Source of the DNA: Protaetiibacter larvae
Lineage (GTDB): Bacteria; Actinomycetota; Actinomycetes; Actinomycetales; Microbacteriaceae
Assembly (NCBI RefSeq): GCF_008365275.1
Contig: NZ_CP043504.1
Span: 1,178,001 to 1,242,000, forward strand
Reading direction: 5' to 3'
Length of the DNA stretch: 64,000 nt
Position 1 is the stretch's first letter. Every line of letters starts with the position of its first letter. Made by a program: the position numbers and the translations under genes. The notes beneath the pieces are model-generated. The model was not told where the DNA came from. It ran no database searches and saw only the letters and a program-made list of their open reading frames with translations. Below, in pieces: positions 50,843 through 59,413 of the stretch.

Positions 50843-52168
50843 ATGACCACGTCCGAGATCACCGCGAAGGCGAGCTCCGCCGCCTTCGCCGAGCCGCAGC
50901 GCGCCGTCACCGGCGCCTGGATCGCCGCCTTCGCCGCCGCCTGGCTCGGGGTCTGGATGGCGCAGCTCGGCCCCTTCCAGGTGCTGCTTCCCGTGCAGGT
51001 GGAGGAGGTGCTGCCGACCGCGAGCGAGCACTGGACCGAGTCGGTCATGGCCTTCGGCATCATCTCCGGCATCGCCGGCATCTGCGCCATCATCGCCTTC
51101 CCGGTCACGGGCGCGCTCTCCGACCGCACCACCTCGAGGCTCGGCCGTCGCCGCCCCTGGGTGATCGGCGGCGCCGTGCTGTTCGCCGTCTCGCTCGTGG
51201 CGCTGAGCTTCCAGACCTCGATCGTGGGCGTCGGCGTCTTCTGGTCGCTCGTGATCACGGGCTTCTGCATCCTCGCCTCGGCGCTCACCGCCCTCATCTC
51301 CGACCAGGTGCCGGTGCGCCAGCGCGGCTTCGTGTCGGGCTGGATGTCGGCGCCGCAGGCGGTCGGCATCATCCTCGGCGTGCTGCTGGTCACCGAGGTG
51401 CTCGTCGTGAGCGTGCTCGGCCCGCTCGTCACCGGCATCTTCACCGAGCGCTTCTACGGCTACACCGCCCTCGCCGTGCTGCTGCTCGCGCTGCAGCTGC
51501 CGATCCTGGCCGTCGCGAAGGAGATCCCGCTCGAGAAGGCGCACCGTCAGCGCTTCTCCTTCCTCGGGATGCTGCGCGGCATGTGGATCTCGCCGCGGAA
51601 GCACCCCGACTTCGCCTGGACCCTGACCAGCCGCGTGCTCGTCAACACCGGCAACGCGCTCGGCACCGGCCTGCTGCTGTACTACCTGGCCTACGGCCTC
51701 GAGATCGGCATCGACGACGCCGAGGAGGCGCTGCTGCCGCTCATCGTCGTGTACCTGATCGGCGTCGTCATCTCCGCGCTCATCGTGGGCTACCTCTCCG
51801 ACCGTCTCGCCCGCCGCAAGATCTTCGTCATCTGGGGCGCCCTCTCGCAGGCCGTCGCCGCCTTCGTGCTCGTCTTCGTGACGAGCTACGAGGCCACCTT
51901 CGTGGCCGGCGCGCTGCTCGGCCTCGGCTACGGCGCCTTCCTCGCCGTCGACCAGGCGCTCGCCACCCAGGTGCTGCCCGACCCGCACGACCGCGGCAAG
52001 GACCTCGGCATCATGAACATCGCCTTCCAGGTGCCGCAGGCCCTTGCGCCGCTGCTCGGCGCCCTCGTGGTGGTGTCGCTCGAGGGCTTCCGCGGGCTCT
52101 TCATGCTCGCCGCCCTGGCCGCCGCGATCGGCGCAGCCGTCGTGGGCCTCGTGCGCGACGTCAAGTGA
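50843..52168 (+). CDS. MFS transporter (SLC45/GPH-like)
   Basis: Transporter of 441 residues with twelve helices. Motif A-like GALSDRTTSRLGRRRPWVIGGA near residues 91-112 and its second-half counterpart VGYLSDRLARRKIFVIWGA near 315, plus ILASALTALISDQVPVRQRGFVSGW near 152, fit the sucrose/glycoside-pentoside-hexuronide branch. Probably imports a sugar-like or hydroxy-amino-acid substrate for the two downstream enzymes. ACAGGAG precedes the ATG. Confidence 0.87.
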   Translation: MTTSEITAKASSAAFAEPQRAVTGAWIAAFAAAWLGVWMAQLGPFQVLLPVQVEEVLPTASEHWTESVMAFGIISGIAGICAIIAFPVTGALSDRTTSRLGRRRPWVIGGAVLFAVSLVALSFQTSIVGVGVFWSLVITGFCILASALTALISDQVPVRQRGFVSGWMSAPQAVGIILGVLLVTEVLVVSVLGPLVTGIFTERFYGYTALAVLLLALQLPILAVAKEIPLEKAHRQRFSFLGMLRGMWISPRKHPDFAWTLTSRVLVNTGNALGTGLLLYYLAYGLEIGIDDAEEALLPLIVVYLIGVVISALIVGYLSDRLARRKIFVIWGALSQAVAAFVLVFVTSYEATFVAGALLGLGYGAFLAVDQALATQVLPDPHDRGKDLGIMNIAFQVPQALAPLLGALVVVSLEGFRGLFMLAALAAAIGAAVVGLVRDVK

Positions 52169-52195
52169 CCGGCCCGCAGTGATCAGGAACCCCGC

Positions 52196-53416
52196 ATGAG
52201 CTTCACCCTCGCACCCCAGAGCAACCGGCCGTGGCAGACGCCCGCGGAGTGGTGGCCGCGCCTGGCGTCGGCCACGGCCGGTGTCGAACCGCCCTACGGC
52301 GTCATCGCCGTCGAGGCGCTCGCCGCCAACGCGCATGCCATGCTCGAGCGCGCCCAAGGCACCACGATCCGCGTCGCGAGCAAGTCGGTGCGCGTGCGGT
52401 CGGTGCTGGATGCCGTGCTCGCCCTGCCCGGCTACCGCGGCATCCTCGCCTACACGCTCTCGGAGGCGCTGTGGCTCGCGGAGACGCACGAGGACGTCGT
52501 GGTCGGCTACCCGACCGCCGACCACCTCTCGATCGCCAAGCTCGCCTCCGACGAGAAGCTCGCCTCCCGCGTCACCCTCATGGTCGACTCGCTCAAGCAT
52601 CTCGACCTCGTCGACAGCATCGCGCCGCCGTCGCAGCGCGCCACCATCCGGCTGTGCCTCGAACTCGATGCCTCCTACCGCAACCCCGTCCTCGGGCACG
52701 TCGGGGTGCGCCGCTCGCCCGTGCACGAGCCCGTCGAGGCCGGGTCGCTCGCCGCCGCGATCGCCCAGCGGCCCGGCTTCCGCCTCGTCGGGATGATGGC
52801 CTACGAGGCGCAGATCGCGGGCGTCGGCAATGCGGGGCTCGGCAACGTCGCCATCCGTGCGATGCAGAAGGCCTCCGCGAGCGAGCTGCGCGAGCGCCGC
52901 GGTGCCGCCGTCGAGGCGGTGCGCAAGGTGGCCGAGCTCGAGTTCGTGAACGGGGGAGGCACGGGCTCGCTCGAGTCGACCCACGACGATCCCGCCGTCA
53001 CCGAGATCGCGGCAGGCTCGGGGCTCTTCGGCCCCCTGCTGTTCGACGGCTACGAGCACTTCCAGCCCGCGCCCGCCGCCTCCTTCGCGATGAGCGTCGT
53101 GCGCCGCCCCACCGCCGACATCGCCACCGTGCTTGGCGGCGGATGGATCGCGTCGGGCCCCCCGGGCGAGGATCGCCTGCCGCGCCCCGTCTGGCCCGAA
53201 GGCCTCAAATACGTGGCTCGCGAGGCCGCGGGCGAGGTGCAGACGCCCGTACAGGGCGACGCCGCACGCGAGCTGCGCATCGGCGACCGGGTGTGGTTCC
53301 GCCACGTGAAGGCGGGGGAGCTCTCCGAGCATCTCAACGAGTTCCTGCTCGTCGAGGGCGACCGCATCATCGACCGCGTGCCCACCTACCGGGGAGAGGG
53401 CAAGGCGTTCCTGTGA
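52196..53416 (+). CDS. PLP-dependent amino acid deaminase/aldolase (D-threonine-aldolase-like)
   Basis: Fold III PLP enzyme of 406 residues with an alanine-racemase-like barrel. The PLP Lys is in IRVASKSVRVRSVL near residue 63. LMVDSLKHLDLVD, LCLELDASYRNP and FVNGGGTGSLEST (phosphate-binding Gly loop near 257-262) follow, and the C-terminal beta domain carries a metal site in VWFRHVKAGELSEHLNEF near 364-381, as in D-threonine aldolase and D-serine dehydratase. The reaction is probably cleavage or deamination of a D-beta-hydroxy amino acid. Coupled to the next gene by GTGA. Confidence 0.85.
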   Translation: MSFTLAPQSNRPWQTPAEWWPRLASATAGVEPPYGVIAVEALAANAHAMLERAQGTTIRVASKSVRVRSVLDAVLALPGYRGILAYTLSEALWLAETHEDVVVGYPTADHLSIAKLASDEKLASRVTLMVDSLKHLDLVDSIAPPSQRATIRLCLELDASYRNPVLGHVGVRRSPVHEPVEAGSLAAAIAQRPGFRLVGMMAYEAQIAGVGNAGLGNVAIRAMQKASASELRERRGAAVEAVRKVAELEFVNGGGTGSLESTHDDPAVTEIAAGSGLFGPLLFDGYEHFQPAPAASFAMSVVRRPTADIATVLGGGWIASGPPGEDRLPRPVWPEGLKYVAREAAGEVQTPVQGDAARELRIGDRVWFRHVKAGELSEHLNEFLLVEGDRIIDRVPTYRGEGKAFL

Positions 53417-54759
53417 CCGCGACGGCATCCGATCGGACCACCGAGGCGCGTCTGCGCGCCTCCGGCCCCTGGCGCAACTGGGGCCGCACCGAGTCGTCCC
53501 GCCCCACGTTCCGCGCATCCCCCACGAGCACGGCCGAGGTCCAGGCGCTCGTGCGCCTCGCGCGGGAGCGGGGTCTGCCGCTCAAGGTGGTGGGCGCCGG
53601 CCACAGCTTCACCTCGATCGCCGCGACCGACGGCATCCTCGTGGACCTCGACCGGATGCAGGGGGTGCGCGCCGTCGATGCCGCGACCGGGCGGGTGACC
53701 CTCGCCGCGGGCACGCGGCTGCACCAGCTGCCCGAGCTGCTCGCGCCGTACGGCCTCGCCCTGCAGAACATGGGCGACATCGACCGGCAGTCGATCGCCG
53801 GCGCCACCTCCACCGGGACCCACGGCACGGGCGGCCGATTCGGCGGACTCGCGACGACGATCACGGGGGCCGTCATCGTCACCGGCGACGGCTCGATCCT
53901 CGAGCTCGACGCCGCCACCAACGCCTCCCTGCTGCCCGCCGTGCGGCTCGGTCTCGGCGCGCTCGGGGTGCTCGTCGAGCTCACCATCCAGTGCGTGCCC
54001 GCGTACCTGCTGCGCGCGGTCGAGCATCCCGAGCCCTTCGCGGTCATCGACGAGTTCGCGGCCCGCGTGGAGACGGCCGACCACTTCGAGCTGTACTGGT
54101 GGCCGCACACCGACCGCGTGATGACGAAGACCAACACCCGGCTGCCGCTCGAGGCGGGGCGCGCCCCGGTCGGTCCGGTCGCGAACTGGGTGGAGGAGCG
54201 CCTCATGTCGAACGGCGCGCTCTCGCTCATGTGCAACATCGGGCATGTGCTGCCGGCGGCGACCCCCGCCATCAACCGCTTCGCGACCCGCGTCTACGGC
54301 GACCGCGAATACGTCGACCACTCCTACGAGGTGTTCACGGCGCCCCGCAACACGCGGTTCCGCGAGATGGAGTACGCGCTGCCGCTCGAGGCGGTGCCGG
54401 CGGCGCTGCGCGAACTGCGGGCCATGATCGAGGACTCCGGGTGGCGCATCTCGTTCCCCGTCGAGGTGCGGGCCGCCGCCGCGGACGACAACTGGATGTC
54501 GACCGCCTACGGCCGCGAGACCGGCTACATCGCGGTGCACCGCTACGTGCGGGACGACCCGGAGCGCTACTTCCGCGCGGCCGAGCAGATCTTCCTGGCC
54601 CACGGCGGTCGACCGCACTGGGGCAAGATGCACTACCTCGACCACGAGGAGTTCGCGGCGCGCTACCCGCGCTTCGGCGACTTCCTCGGCGTGCGCAACC
54701 GGCTGGATCCCGACCGGGTCTTCCAGAATCCGTACCTGGAGCGCGTCCTCGGGCGATAG
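53413..54759 (+). CDS. FAD-binding D-arabinono-1,4-lactone oxidase family protein
   Basis: VAO-fold flavoprotein of 448 residues. The FAD domain has VVGAGHSFTSIAATDGILVDLDRM near residues 58-81, with the His that can carry covalent FAD, and NMGDIDRQSIAGATSTGTHGTG near 118-139. The ALO C-terminal domain ends HWGKMHYLDHEEFAARYPRFGDFLGVRNRLDP near 402-433, with the HxGK signature. It oxidises an aldonolactone or a related polyol using oxygen or another acceptor. GTG 53413 overlaps the aldolase stop. Last gene of the TetR operon, facing a large palindrome. Confidence 0.9.
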   Translation: MTATASDRTTEARLRASGPWRNWGRTESSRPTFRASPTSTAEVQALVRLARERGLPLKVVGAGHSFTSIAATDGILVDLDRMQGVRAVDAATGRVTLAAGTRLHQLPELLAPYGLALQNMGDIDRQSIAGATSTGTHGTGGRFGGLATTITGAVIVTGDGSILELDAATNASLLPAVRLGLGALGVLVELTIQCVPAYLLRAVEHPEPFAVIDEFAARVETADHFELYWWPHTDRVMTKTNTRLPLEAGRAPVGPVANWVEERLMSNGALSLMCNIGHVLPAATPAINRFATRVYGDREYVDHSYEVFTAPRNTRFREMEYALPLEAVPAALRELRAMIEDSGWRISFPVEVRAAAADDNWMSTAYGRETGYIAVHRYVRDDPERYFRAAEQIFLAHGGRPHWGKMHYLDHEEFAARYPRFGDFLGVRNRLDPDRVFQNPYLERVLGR

Positions 54760-54795
54760 CCCTCGCCGAGGCCCCCTGCGGCCCACCCCGGCTCC

Positions 54796-54872
54796 CCATC
54801 CCCGTCTCCGCATCCCCGTCTCCGCATCCCCGTCTCCGCATCCCCGTCTCCGCATCCCCTTCTCCGCATCCA
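54796..54872. repeat. 14-base tandem repeat
   Basis: Five copies of GCATCCCCGTCTCC (first and fifth slightly changed) are followed by a partial sixth. They lie immediately before the palindromic element at 54874 in the 361-base gap between the lactone oxidase and ABC genes. Confidence 0.85.
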
Positions 54873-54873
54873 A

Positions 54874-55041
54874 GCGCCCGTCTCCGCCCCAGAAATGCAG
54901 GAGTCTCGCGCAGAGGTGCCTCAGAAATGCAGGAGAAAACCGCACACGGGTGCACGGAACGCCGAAGGTCCGGGGGCTCTCGCCAGATTCTCCTGCATTT
55001 CTGGGGTGCCGCTCCTGCATTTCTGGGGCGGAGACGGGCGC
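54874..55041. repeat. Nested palindromic element, MITE-like (CAGAAATGCAGGAG family)
   Basis: Outer arms 54874-54903 and 55012-55041 are perfect 30-bp reverse complements. Inner arms 54922-54936 and 54989-55003 form a second perfect 15-bp pair. All four arms carry CAGAAATGCAGGAG or its complement. No reading frame of note lies inside. The remaining bases to 55120 are GC-rich without visible features. Confidence 0.88.
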
Positions 55042-55120
55042 GCGGATGGGGGTGAGGGCGGATGCCGGTGCGGGCGTGCGGGTGCGGATGAGTATGCGGG
55101 CGGGTGGACGCGGGCGGTGA

Positions 55121-55855
55121 CTACCGCGTGCGGCGGCGGAGGGTGAGGGCCGCCAGCACGAGCGCGCCGAGGGCGAAGGCCGCCACCACGAGCACGTCGC
55201 CGAGCACGTCTCCCGTGGCATCCGCCTCCGCGCTCACCCGGGTGAGCGCGTCGATGGAGTACGACAGCGGCAGCCAGTCGGAGATCGCCTGCAGCGCATC
55301 CGGCATCGCCTCGCGCGGCAGGAAGATGCCGCCGAGCAGCACCTGCGGCGCCACGATGACGGGCATGAACTGCACCACCTGGAACTCCGTGGCGGCGAAG
55401 GCGCTCGCGAGCAGCCCGAGCATCGTGCCGAGCAGCCCGTTGACGGCGGCCACGAGCACGAGCAGCCACACGCCGCCCGCCACGTCGAGCCCGCACACCC
55501 ACACCGCCCAGGCGACCGCGACGAGCGCCTGCAGGATGGCGATCGCCCCGAAGGCGATCGCGTAGCCGCCGATCAGGTCGCCTTTGCCGAGCGGCATCAC
55601 GAGCAGCCGCTCGAGGGTGCCGGAGCGGCGCTCGCGGAGGGTGGTGATGCTCGTCACGAGGAACATCACGATGAACGGGAACAGCCCCAGCATCGCCGGC
55701 CCCACCTGGCCGAACACGGGGGTGTCGTCGAAGATCCAGGCGAGCAGGCCGATGAGCAGGGCGGGCACGACGAGCAGCATCCCGATGGTGCGGGGGTCGT
55801 GCCGGATCTGGGTGAGCACACGGCCGGCGGTCGCGAGGGTGAGCCGCGGGGTCAC
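55121..55855 (-). CDS. ABC-2 type permease
   Basis: Exporter membrane subunit of 244 residues with six helices. RVLTQIRHDPRTIGMLLVVPALLIGLLAWIF is the typical start, SITTLRERRSGTLERLLVMPLGKGDLIGGYAIAF near residue 68 contains the ERxxGTLE coupling motif, and FMPVIVAPQVLLGGIFLPREAMPDALQAISDWLPLSYSIDAL near 163 is the ABC-2 signature. The C-terminus ends in a basic TLRRRTR. GTG 55855 overlaps the ATPase stop. Substrate unknown. Confidence 0.9.
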   Translation of the reverse strand: MTPRLTLATAGRVLTQIRHDPRTIGMLLVVPALLIGLLAWIFDDTPVFGQVGPAMLGLFPFIVMFLVTSITTLRERRSGTLERLLVMPLGKGDLIGGYAIAFGAIAILQALVAVAWAVWVCGLDVAGGVWLLVLVAAVNGLLGTMLGLLASAFAATEFQVVQFMPVIVAPQVLLGGIFLPREAMPDALQAISDWLPLSYSIDALTRVSAEADATGDVLGDVLVVAAFALGALVLAALTLRRRTR

Positions 55856-56589
55856 GCCGCGCGCTCCTGGGCGGCGGCGCGCTCGAGCAGCACGAGGAAG
55901 GCCTCGTCGTGGTCGAGGGTCCCGGTGGCCGCGAGCAGCCCGTCGGGGGTGTCGTCGGCGATCACCCGACCCTCCCGCACGAGCACGAGACGGTCGCAGC
56001 GGCGGGCCTCGTCCATGACGTGACTCGAGACGAGCAGGGTCGTCCCGGATGCCGCGAGTCGCCCGAACAGCGCCCACAGTTCCTTGCGCAGCAGCGGGTC
56101 GAGGCCCACGGTGGGTTCGTCGAGCACGAGCAGCTTCGGGGTGCCGAGCAGCGCGATCCCGAGCGAGACCCGGCTGCGCTGCCCGCCGGAGAGCCGCGAC
56201 GCGAGCGTTCGGCGCACCGAGTCGAGCCCGAGCTCCGCGGCGACGCGGTCGAGATCGGATGCCGGCGCGCCGAGCACCCGACGGAAGTAGTCGAGGTTCT
56301 GCTCGACGGTGAGGTCGTCGTAGATGGCGGCCGACTGCGCCATGTAGCCGATCTCGCGGCGGAGGGCGCGATGACCGGCGGGCCGCCCGAGCACCTGCAC
56401 GGTTCCGGCGGCGGTGCGCTGGGCGCCGATGACGGCCCGCATGAGCGTCGTCTTGCCCGAGCCGCTCGGGCCGAGCAGGCCCACCACCTGGCCGGCGGGG
56501 ATGCGCAGCTCGATCCCGTGCAGGATCTGCGTTCGCCCGCGGCGCACCGTGAGTCCGTCGGCGACGATCGCATCCGCACGAGACGTCAT
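55852..56589 (-). CDS. ABC transporter ATP-binding protein
   Basis: ATPase of 245 residues. Walker A GLLGPSGSGKTTLMRAVIG near residues 37-55, Q-loop GYMAQSAAIYDDLTVEQNL near 81, signature LSGGQRSRVSLGIALLG near 133, Walker B KLLVLDEPTVGLDPLLRKELW near 151, and the H-loop His in LLVSSHVMDEARRCD near 185. Partner of the ABC-2 permease gene that overlaps it. It is divergent from lemA, with about 60 bases between starts. Confidence 0.93.
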   Translation of the reverse strand: MTSRADAIVADGLTVRRGRTQILHGIELRIPAGQVVGLLGPSGSGKTTLMRAVIGAQRTAAGTVQVLGRPAGHRALRREIGYMAQSAAIYDDLTVEQNLDYFRRVLGAPASDLDRVAAELGLDSVRRTLASRLSGGQRSRVSLGIALLGTPKLLVLDEPTVGLDPLLRKELWALFGRLAASGTTLLVSSHVMDEARRCDRLVLVREGRVIADDTPDGLLAATGTLDHDEAFLVLLERAAAQERAA

Positions 56590-56638
56590 GGCTCGCAGCC
56601 TAGAGCGAACTCACGGCTTCACGGATGTGCGCTCACCC

Positions 56639-56644
56639 TATGAT
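56639..56644 (+). promoter_or_regulatory. Leaderless -10 (TATGAT) for lemA
   Basis: TATGAT, seven bases, then ATG at 56652. No clear ribosome-binding site. Confidence 0.5.
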
Positions 56645-56651
56645 GCGGGGT

Positions 56652-57218
56652 ATGGAGTTGTGGATCATCCTCGGAATCATCGTCCTGCTCGTCGTCATCA
56701 TCGGCATCTACCTGTGGTCGACGTACAACGGACTCGTCAGGCTCAACGTGCGCGTCGACGAGGCCTGGAGCGACATCACGGTGCAGCTGAAGCGCCGCGC
56801 CGACCTGATCCCCAACCTCATCGAGACCGTCAAGGGCTACGCGGCGCACGAGAAGGGCGTCTTCGAGGCCGTCACGAAGGCACGCGCCGAGACCCTCAGC
56901 GCGCAGACCCCCGGCGAGGCGTCGGTCGCCGAGAACCACCTGCAGTCGGCCCTCAAGTCGATCTTCGCGGTCGCCGAGGCCTATCCCCAGCTGCAGGCCA
57001 GCCAGAACTTCCTGCAGCTGCAGGCCGAGCTCGTCGACACCGAGGACAAGATCCAGGCCTCGCGCCGGTTCTACAACGGCGGCGTCCGCGAGCTGAACAC
57101 CAAGATCAAGATCTTCCCCAACACGCTCTTCGTGCGCGGCCTCGGCTTCACCGAGCGCGAGTTCTTCGAGGTCGACGAGCCGGCCGCGATCGCTGAACCG
57201 CCGCGCGTCCAGTTCTGA
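56652..57218 (+). CDS. lemA: LemA family protein
   Basis: Membrane-anchored helical protein of 188 residues. The N-terminal helix MELWIILGIIVLLVVIIGIY is followed by the LemA core: YNGLVRLNVRVDEAWSDITVQLKRRADLIPNLIETVKGYAAHEKGVFEAVTKARAE near residues 23-78, and FLQLQAELVDTEDKIQASRRFYNGGVRELNTKIKIFPN near 119-156. It functions with the HtpX-type protease encoded next; lemA-htpX pairs are common. The exact function is unknown. Confidence 0.95.
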   Translation: MELWIILGIIVLLVVIIGIYLWSTYNGLVRLNVRVDEAWSDITVQLKRRADLIPNLIETVKGYAAHEKGVFEAVTKARAETLSAQTPGEASVAENHLQSALKSIFAVAEAYPQLQASQNFLQLQAELVDTEDKIQASRRFYNGGVRELNTKIKIFPNTLFVRGLGFTEREFFEVDEPAAIAEPPRVQF

Positions 57219-57228
57219 GGAACGCCTT

Positions 57229-58125
57229 CTGTATTCCGCAATCGCCAAGAACAAGCGCAACACCGTCTTCATCATCGCGCTGTTCCTGATCATCATCGGT
57301 GCGCTCGGCGCGCTGTCCGCGTACATCGCGAACAACTGGACGATCGCCATCGTCACGATCGTGATCGCGGCGGTGTACGCCCTCATCCAGTACTTCGCGG
57401 CGACCGCCGAGACCCTCGCGCTCACGGGTGCGCGGGAGATCCGGAAGGTCGACAACCCGCGGCTGTATCGGATCGTCGAGAACCTCGCGATCACCGAGGG
57501 CCTGCCGATGCCGAAGGTGTACATCATCAACGACCCGGCGCCCAACGCCTTCGCGACCGGGCGCGACCCGCAGCACGCGGTGGTCGCGGCGACGACCGGC
57601 ATCCTCGAGATCATGGATGACGCCGAGCTCGAGGGTGTCATGGCCCACGAGCTGGGGCACGTCAAGAACTACGACATCCGGGTCTCGCTCGTGGTGTTCG
57701 GGCTCGTCATCGCGGTCGGCCTCATCGCCGACATCGTGTTGCGCATCTCGATCTTCGGCGGGGGACGCGGGCGGTCGAACAGCAACAACGGCGGCCCCGC
57801 CGCGCTCGTGCTGCTCGTGATCGGGCTCGCGGCGGCGATCCTCGCGCCGATCATCGCCGCCGTCGTGCAGGCGGCCGTGTCCCGCCAGCGCGAGTACCTC
57901 GCGGATGCGACGGGCGCCATGACGACGCGCCACCCGGAGGCGCTCGCGCGGGCGCTCGAGAAGCTCAAGGTCTACGGTCGCCCGGTCGCTCGCAACAACT
58001 CCTCGATGTCGCACCTGTGGATCGCGGATCCCAGCAAGCCCGGGTTCATGCAGCGCCTCTTCGCGACGCACCCGCCGCTCGACGACCGCATCGCGCGCCT
58101 GCGCAACAACGCCACCCGCTTCTGA
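57229..58125 (+). CDS. htpX: HtpX-type M48 membrane metalloprotease (probable CTG start)
   Basis: Zinc protease for membrane-protein quality control, 298 residues. The N-terminus YSAIAKNKRNTVFIIALFLIII has two membrane helices to about residue 65. The HExxH is MAHELGHVKNYD, with His140 and His144, and the third zinc ligand is in QREYLADATGAMTTRHPEAL near 222. ATG/GTG/TTG starts occur only within the second helix or later, while CTG 57229 has GAGGAA six bases upstream and gives the usual family N-terminus, so CTG is chosen. It follows lemA by 10 bases. Its TGA abuts an inverted repeat. Confidence 0.9.
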   Translation: MYSAIAKNKRNTVFIIALFLIIIGALGALSAYIANNWTIAIVTIVIAAVYALIQYFAATAETLALTGAREIRKVDNPRLYRIVENLAITEGLPMPKVYIINDPAPNAFATGRDPQHAVVAATTGILEIMDDAELEGVMAHELGHVKNYDIRVSLVVFGLVIAVGLIADIVLRISIFGGGRGRSNSNNGGPAALVLLVIGLAAAILAPIIAAVVQAAVSRQREYLADATGAMTTRHPEALARALEKLKVYGRPVARNNSSMSHLWIADPSKPGFMQRLFATHPPLDDRIARLRNNATRF

Positions 58126-58192
58126 TCCCGCGAGATGTCAGCTGCTGCACTTTTTGGGCCGATTTCCTGCAACTTCTGACATCTCGCGGGAT
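58125..58192. repeat. Inverted repeat between convergent genes (CGCGAGATGTCA family, copy 2)
   Basis: Perfect 16-bp arms 58125-58140 and 58177-58192 (ATCCCGCGAGATGTCA and its complement) flank 36 bases. It begins on the last base of the htpX stop and ends three bases before the stop of the convergent gene. It matches the element at 24731 in its outer arms, and TGCA...TGCAAC inside is also shared. Confidence 0.87.
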
Positions 58193-58194
58193 GG

Positions 58195-59406
58195 TCAGAG
58201 CGGAAGGGGCGGGGTGTTGAACTCGGCGGCGAGGGAGCGGGCGAGGGTGCCGCGGTCCACCACCTCGAGCCCGCCGAGGTTCTGCCACGCGGCGAGCTCC
58301 CGCAGCGCGGGCACGACGCGCTCGGCCACCGCATCCGGCACCCCGTCCTCGCGCCAGGCGGACTGCACCCGCAGCACGCCGCGCTGGCGGTCGTTCTTGA
58401 GGTCGATGCGCCCCACGAGCGCCTCGTCGACGAGCACGGGCAGCGTGTAGTAGCCGTACCGGCGCTTCGGTGCGGGGGTGTAGATCTCGATGCGGTAGTG
58501 GAACCCGAACATCCGCAGCGCCCGCTCGCGCTCCCACACCACGGGGTCGAACGGCGAGAGCAGCGCGGCCGCCTCGATGCGGCGCGGGATGCGCGCGTCG
58601 CGGTGCAGGTAGGCCGGCTTCCTCCAGCCCGGCACCGTCACCTCGTGCACGACCCCCTCGTCGACGAGCCGTTGCAGCGCCGGCTTCGCGTCGACCGTCT
58701 TGAGGCGGTAGTAGTCGGCGAGATCGGAGAGCGTGCCGATGCCGTGCGCGCGCGCCGAACGCTCCATGAGGGCGTGCACAGCCTCCGCGCGCGGCACCTC
58801 GCGGGTGTGGACGGCCGGATCGAGCACCTGCTCGGGCAGCGCGTAGATGCGCTCGAAACGGGTGCGGCCGCCCGACACCACCTCGCCGACCCGGAACATC
58901 CGCTCGAGCCCGCGCTTCACCTCGTCCCACTCCCACCAGCTGCCGCGGCGGGGCGCGTTCGCATCCCGCTCGATCGCGGACGCCGGCAGCGGCCCCTTCT
59001 CGGCGAGCTCGGCGCGCAGCCAGGCGAGGGTGTCGGCGTGGGCGGCCAGCCACGGGTCGCCGTCGCCGGCGAAGTACGCCCGGTAGTCGTCCATCCGCCA
59101 CCGGAACAGCGGCCAATCGCTCGTGGGGATGAGCGCCGCCTCGTGCGCCCAGTACTCCCGGTAGGGGCCGCGGCGGGCGAAGGTGAGCCTGTCGAGGAGC
59201 GCCTTGTCGTAGGAGCCGAGCCGCGCGAACACCGGCAGGTAGTGGCTGCGCTCGAGCACATTGACCGAGTCGAGCTGCAGCAGCCCCAGGCGCTCGAGCA
59301 GCAGGTTTAGCTGCCGGGTTCCCACCGCATCCGGCCGCGGTCGCCCGAAGCCCTGTGCCGCGAGCGCGATGCGGCGGGCGGCGGCGGGGGAGATGGTGTC
59401 GGCCAC
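58195..59406 (-). CDS. YcaQ-like winged-helix DNA glycosylase family protein
   Basis: Protein of 403 residues of the HTH_42/YcaQ family, whose E. coli and Streptomyces members unhook interstrand DNA crosslinks. Family segments are the start ISPAAARRIALAAQGF, LGLLQLDSVNVLERSHYLPVFARLGSYD near residues 41-68, REYWAHEAALIPTSDWPLFRWRM near 82 and LLSPFDPVVWERERALRMFGFHYRIEIYTPAPKRRYGYYTLPVLV near 285-330. GTG 59406 is preferred because TAGGGT lies seven bases upstream; a start at 59430 is possible. Confidence 0.88.
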   Translation of the reverse strand: MADTISPAAARRIALAAQGFGRPRPDAVGTRQLNLLLERLGLLQLDSVNVLERSHYLPVFARLGSYDKALLDRLTFARRGPYREYWAHEAALIPTSDWPLFRWRMDDYRAYFAGDGDPWLAAHADTLAWLRAELAEKGPLPASAIERDANAPRRGSWWEWDEVKRGLERMFRVGEVVSGGRTRFERIYALPEQVLDPAVHTREVPRAEAVHALMERSARAHGIGTLSDLADYYRLKTVDAKPALQRLVDEGVVHEVTVPGWRKPAYLHRDARIPRRIEAAALLSPFDPVVWERERALRMFGFHYRIEIYTPAPKRRYGYYTLPVLVDEALVGRIDLKNDRQRGVLRVQSAWREDGVPDAVAERVVPALRELAAWQNLGGLEVVDRGTLARSLAAEFNTPPLPL

Positions 59407-59413
59407 CCGAGTG

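Noticed and set aside
50600-53518. A 972-codon open frame antisense to the TetR/MFS/aldolase genes
   Set aside because: Composition-driven shadow rich in His, Glu, Arg and Gly; no family features, while the plus-strand genes are convincing.
57361-57400. GTG at 57361 as the htpX start
   Set aside because: It would remove the first membrane helix and the conserved YSAIAKNKRN segment; CTG 57229 with a good ribosome-binding site fits better.
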